Part shown: piece after piece, positions 61,109 to 64,000 of the stretch
How positions within the stretch are numbered: the first letter of the stretch is position 1
Layout of the letters: each line of letters opens with the position of its first letter
NCBI RefSeq assembly: GCF_016862175.1
Contig: NZ_BOML01000034.1
Span: 1 to 64,000, forward strand
DNA from: Paractinoplanes durhamensis
GTDB lineage: Bacteria > Actinomycetota > Actinomycetes > Mycobacteriales > Micromonosporaceae
Length of the DNA: 64,000 nucleotides
Direction of reading: 5' to 3'
The notes under the pieces: generated by a model
Told to the model about the DNA's origin: nothing
Databases searched by the model: none
The model's input: the letters and a program-made list of their open reading frames with translations, nothing else
Made by a program: the position numbers and the translations under genes

Positions 61109-62626
61109 CGCCACCGGCGCGGTGCCGAGGTTCGTCATCACCAGCACGTCACCGTTGCGGAAGGCGAGCACGTCCGACGACGTCTCCTGCCAGCCGAGGG
61201 AGCCGAGCCCCAGGCCGTGCTCCTTCCGCAGCGCGAGCGCCCGCCGGTAGAGCTCCCAGGTCGAGCCGGGCGCGCCCTGCTGGCGGTCCAGGGCGTACTC
61301 GGCCCAGGTGGCGGGCTGCGGCAGCCAGCTGGCGTCGGCCGGCCCGAAGCCGTAGGACGGGGCGTCGGCCTCCCACGGGATCGGCACCCGGCAGCCGTCC
61401 CGGCCCCGCTCGGTGTGCCCGGATCGGGCCCAGGCCGGGTCCTCGCGTACCTCGTCGGGCATCGTGGTGTGCTCCGGCAGCCCGAGCTCCTCGCCCTGAT
61501 AGAGGTAGGCGGAGCCGGGCAGGGCCAGCATCTGCAGCGTGGCGGCGCGGGCCCGGCGCAGGCCGAGGGCGGTGTCCGGCTGCGGGTCGCCGGCGCCGAT
61601 GCCGTTCATCCGGCCGGTGCCGACCGGGTAGCCGAGCCGGGTGGCGTGCCGCACCACGTCGTGGTTCGACAGCACCCAGGTGGTGGGCGCGCCGACCGAG
61701 TCGTTGGCGGCCAGCGTCGAGGTGATCACCCGGCGCAGATCGGCGGCCCGCCACGGAGCCTCCAGGTATTCGAAGTTGAACGCCTGGTGCATCTCGTCGG
61801 CGCGCACGTAACGGGCGAGCCGGTCGGCCGGCGACACCCATGCCTCGGCCACCAGGATGCGCTCCGGCTGGTACTCGTCGAGGATCGCGCGCCACTGCTG
61901 GTAGATCTCGTGCACGCCGTCCTGGTCCCACATCGGCGGCGGCGGGCCGGCCGGGTCGAGACCGCCCAGGATCGCGGTGGGGTGCGTCCAGTCGGCCAGG
62001 GTCTCCTCCTTGATCAGGCCGTGCGCCACGTCCACCCGGAAGCCGTCGACGCCGCGGTCCAGCCAGAACCGCAGGATGTCGGCGAACTCCGCGCGCACCT
62101 CGGGGTTGCCCCAGTTGAGGTCGGGCTGGCTGACGTCGAACAGGTGGAGATACCACTGCCCGTCCGGCACCCGCTCCCAGGCCGGGCCGCCGAACATGCT
62201 GGTCCAAGAGTTCGGCGGCTCGTCTCCTTTACCGGAGCGGAAGATGTAGCGCTCGCGCTCCGGGCTGCCGGGCGCGGCGGCCAGCGCGGCCTGGAACCAG
62301 ACGTGCTCGCTCGAGGTGTGGTTGGGCACCAGGTCGACGATGAACTTCAGGCCCAGGTCGTGCGCCTCGCTGATCAGCTTGTCGGCGTCGGCGAGGGTCC
62401 CGAAGCGCGGGTCGACCGAGCGGTAGTCGGCCACGTCGTAGCCCGCGTCGTGCTGCGGCGAGGGGTAGAAAGGTGACAGCCAGACGGCGTCGATGCCGAG
62501 CTGCTTCAGGTGCGGCAGTCGCCCGGTGATGCCGGGCAGGTCGCCCATGCCGTCGCCGTCGCTGTCGGCGAACGAGCGGGGGTAGACCTGGTAGATGACG
62601 GCTTCGCGCCACCAGTGGTTGAGCAT
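61016..62626 (-). CDS. GH13 alpha-glucosidase (oligo-1,6-glucosidase-like)
   Basis: A 536-residue cytosolic glucosidase. Conserved regions in order: VIYQVYPRSFADSDGDG, DLVPNHTSSEH, GFRVDVAHGL (nucleophile Asp), LVAEAW (acid Glu) and VLSNHDVVRH (third Asp). No signal peptide. Probably cleaves malto- or isomalto-oligosaccharides or trehalose-like sugars. Convergent with the xylose operon. Confidence 0.94.
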   Translation of the reverse strand: MLNHWWREAVIYQVYPRSFADSDGDGMGDLPGITGRLPHLKQLGIDAVWLSPFYPSPQHDAGYDVADYRSVDPRFGTLADADKLISEAHDLGLKFIVDLVPNHTSSEHVWFQAALAAAPGSPERERYIFRSGKGDEPPNSWTSMFGGPAWERVPDGQWYLHLFDVSQPDLNWGNPEVRAEFADILRFWLDRGVDGFRVDVAHGLIKEETLADWTHPTAILGGLDPAGPPPPMWDQDGVHEIYQQWRAILDEYQPERILVAEAWVSPADRLARYVRADEMHQAFNFEYLEAPWRAADLRRVITSTLAANDSVGAPTTWVLSNHDVVRHATRLGYPVGTGRMNGIGAGDPQPDTALGLRRARAATLQMLALPGSAYLYQGEELGLPEHTTMPDEVREDPAWARSGHTERGRDGCRVPIPWEADAPSYGFGPADASWLPQPATWAEYALDRQQGAPGSTWELYRRALALRKEHGLGLGSLGWQETSSDVLAFRNGDVLVMTNLGTAPVALPAGARVLLTSEPLDADGRLPGDVTVWAVL

Positions 62627-62635
62627 GCCGCCAGA

Positions 62636-63352
62636 TTAATCGTCCAGAATGGCGGCGAACCGCTCCTCCGCCAGGTCCAGTTGATCGAGGATGTGGTCCT
62701 TGGCCGCCATCGACAGCGGGGTGTCCGCCCGCCCGACCAGCTCGCGCAGTTTGGGCACGAGTGGCCGGTATTTGGTGGCCGAGGAGAACGCCTTCTCCGC
62801 GGTGGTGTGGATGACGCCCACGCCGTTGTCGGTGAAGTCGGAGACCTTGATCACCCGGGCCCACGGGTCCCGGTCGAGGCTCGCCGCCACGTGCTCGCGG
62901 TACTGCTCGTGGCGGTCGCGGTCCGGGTCGTACTCCGGGTTGGTGACCGAGCGGACCAGCTCGGCCACCCTCGGGTTGAACCGGCGGGCCAGCTCGGCGA
63001 TGGCCGCGTCGGTCAGCTCCTGGTGCGTGCCGTCGGCCAGCAGGCCCAGCTCGGACGGGTGGTCCTCGACCGCGTCGTGCAGCAGCGCGGCGGCGAGCAC
63101 GTCGACGTCCCGCACCCCGTAGTACCTGATGATCCGGATCGCGACCCGGAGCAGGTGGTTGAGGTAGGGCTCGCGGACCCGCCGGTCGTCCGCGTGCAGT
63201 TTGGTGGCGAGGTCGAGCGCGGACACCAGCTCGGCCCGGTCGTCGGGCGGGAAGGTGTCCACCTCCATCAGGAAGCGGTCCCGCAGCCCCGCCTCGCCGT
63301 AGACCTCGGTGATCGCATGCAGTGGCATCGACAGCAGCATCCGGGTCGCCAT
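62636..63352 (-). CDS. HD-domain phosphohydrolase (SpoT-like)
   Basis: A 238-residue HD protein. LNHLLRVAIRIIRYYG and AALLHDAVEDHPSEL (His-Asp metal pair) match the N-terminal hydrolase domain of RelA/SpoT-like proteins. Residues WARVIKVSDFTDNG complete the fold. No synthetase domain. It may be a small ppGpp or nucleotide hydrolase; substrate unproven. ATG 63352 (MATRMLLSM) is favoured over upstream open sequence. It lies nine bases from the GH13 start. Confidence 0.85.
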   Translation of the reverse strand: MATRMLLSMPLHAITEVYGEAGLRDRFLMEVDTFPPDDRAELVSALDLATKLHADDRRVREPYLNHLLRVAIRIIRYYGVRDVDVLAAALLHDAVEDHPSELGLLADGTHQELTDAAIAELARRFNPRVAELVRSVTNPEYDPDRDRHEQYREHVAASLDRDPWARVIKVSDFTDNGVGVIHTTAEKAFSSATKYRPLVPKLRELVGRADTPLSMAAKDHILDQLDLAEERFAAILDD

Positions 63353-63368
63353 GCGCTCAGCATAGGTT

Positions 63369-64000
63369 TTACCCGTTGGTAGTGGACCGTGCGGGAACGG
63401 GCCGGGGTGACGGACGCCGGGACTGGGTGGCCATCGACGCCTGCTTGAGTGACCACGGACTGGTGGTTCCGGCATGCATGCCCCGCTTCGGAGTGACGGC
63501 GCCGTCGGTGAATTCCTCCTCGGTCATCGCCTGCAGTGCGCTCAGCGCGACCCCGATGATGGTGGCCGCGGTGATCACCGTGATCGGCACGATCATCGTG
63601 AGCGGCCGGATGCCGTGCACGTCCTCGACGCGGTTGTCGAGCGTGACGTTCATGGCCGCCATGCCGGTGTAGTGCATGCCGCACACCGCGATCGCCATGA
63701 TCGCGGCGGCGCCGGAGACCGGGAGCCAGCCGCGCACCGAGATGGCGAACCAGAGCGCCACCGTGGACGCCACCACCGCGATGATGGCCGAGGCCAGCAC
63801 CAGCGCCAGGTTGTAGTGGATGGTGCCGGCCACGTGCATGCCCTCCATGCCGCTGTAGTGCATGGCCAGCACGCCGCCGCCGGTGAGCAGGCCGGCCCCG
63901 ATCACCCGGGAGAGCCGGCGCGGGCCGTGCCCGACGATCATCAGGCCGAAGCCGACCGCGATCACCGCGAAGACCAGGCTCAGCAGGGTCATCCCGAGGT
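63369..64000 (-). CDS. MHYT-domain membrane protein, 5' end beyond window
   Basis: At least 210 residues of a second MHYT protein (AMHYSGMEGM and GMHYTGMAAM visible). Compared with the complete protein at 18634, homology begins upstream of the first ATG in the window; the last bases (…LGMTLLSLVFAV) are in frame and continue past 64000. About five helices are visible and the C-terminal cytoplasmic tail is polar. Paralogue with a different tail, separate from any GGDEF gene in view. Confidence 0.9.
   Translation of the reverse strand, partial: LGMTLLSLVFAVIAVGFGLMIVGHGPRRLSRVIGAGLLTGGGVLAMHYSGMEGMHVAGTIHYNLALVLASAIIAVVASTVALWFAISVRGWLPVSGAAAIMAIAVCGMHYTGMAAMNVTLDNRVEDVHGIRPLTMIVPITVITAATIIGVALSALQAMTEEEFTDGAVTPKRGMHAGTTSPWSLKQASMATQSRRPSPRPVPARSTTNG

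Overview
The window is high-GC DNA with frequent GTG starts, strong codon-position GC bias and many overlapping start/stop codons. This is typical of a filamentous actinomycete. A complete cvnABCD conservon, large secreted glycosidases, MHYT and GGDEF/EAL proteins and a CYP152-type P450 suggest a Micromonosporaceae (Actinoplanes-like) chromosome; that placement is inference from gene content, not a database result. One tRNA-Lys(CTT) is present. I saw no rRNA, CRISPR array, insertion sequence or prophage.

Layout. 0.2-4.3 kb: a NarL-type two-component system divergent from an ABC-2 exporter; the kinase-regulator junction carries two extra translation starts made by a 38-bp tandem duplication. 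4.3-8.4 kb: a frameshifted small membrane gene, a small membrane protein, a TetX-like flavin monooxygenase with divergent TetR regulator, a TrmO-like methyltransferase and a gene remnant. 8.5-11.4 kb: a large secreted glycoside hydrolase with a bulb-lectin domain and recently duplicated C-terminal modules. 11.4-12.4 kb: two 5'-truncated genes abutting at one point. 12.5-18.4 kb: a secreted HAD acid phosphatase, an M35-like metallopeptidase, tRNA-Lys, two tandem L,D-transpeptidase lipoproteins and a small lipoprotein. 18.6-23.5 kb: MHYT protein, GGDEF-EAL protein, a KAS III-like protein lacking the catalytic Cys, a PRC-barrel-like protein, a single-domain response regulator and a DUF2750 protein. 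23.8-30.8 kb: a collagen-like secreted protein, an HxxxD acyltransferase, CorA, and a DrrAB-like exporter divergent from a WYL regulator. 31-36.2 kb: a frameshifted HEAT-repeat gene, ATP-grasp, NADAR, LLM-class oxidoreductase and SGNH hydrolase. 36.4-42.5 kb: GNAT, GH20 hexosaminidase, CYP152 peroxygenase, a membrane M48-like protease and a Pro/Ser/Thr-rich membrane protein. 42.7-44.4 kb: two related acidic or coiled proteins. 44.7-50.5 kb: the conservon cvnABCD, tail to tail with a membrane-anchored SARP regulator. 50.6-55.8 kb: lipoprotein, unknown, lactonase, SBP-vWA protein, MarR. 55.9-61.1 kb: xylose module (ROK repressor divergent from xylA-xylB-MFS). 61-64 kb: GH13 alpha-glucosidase, HD-domain protein and a second MHYT protein that runs off the end.

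Themes. Short tandem repeats (9-38 bp) recur inside genes, at gene junctions and in 3' intergenic DNA, and coincide with several odd gene structures: duplicated starts, a frameshift beside a repeat tract, and repeat-encoded insertions in a WYL regulator and a HEAT protein. Signalling genes are dense (TCS, lone receiver, c-di-GMP enzymes, MHYT sensors, conservon, SARP). The best candidates for new biology are the Ser-for-Cys KAS III homologue, the membrane SARP next to the conservon, the triplicated ATGA junction, and the HEAT/ATP-grasp/NADAR neighbourhood.
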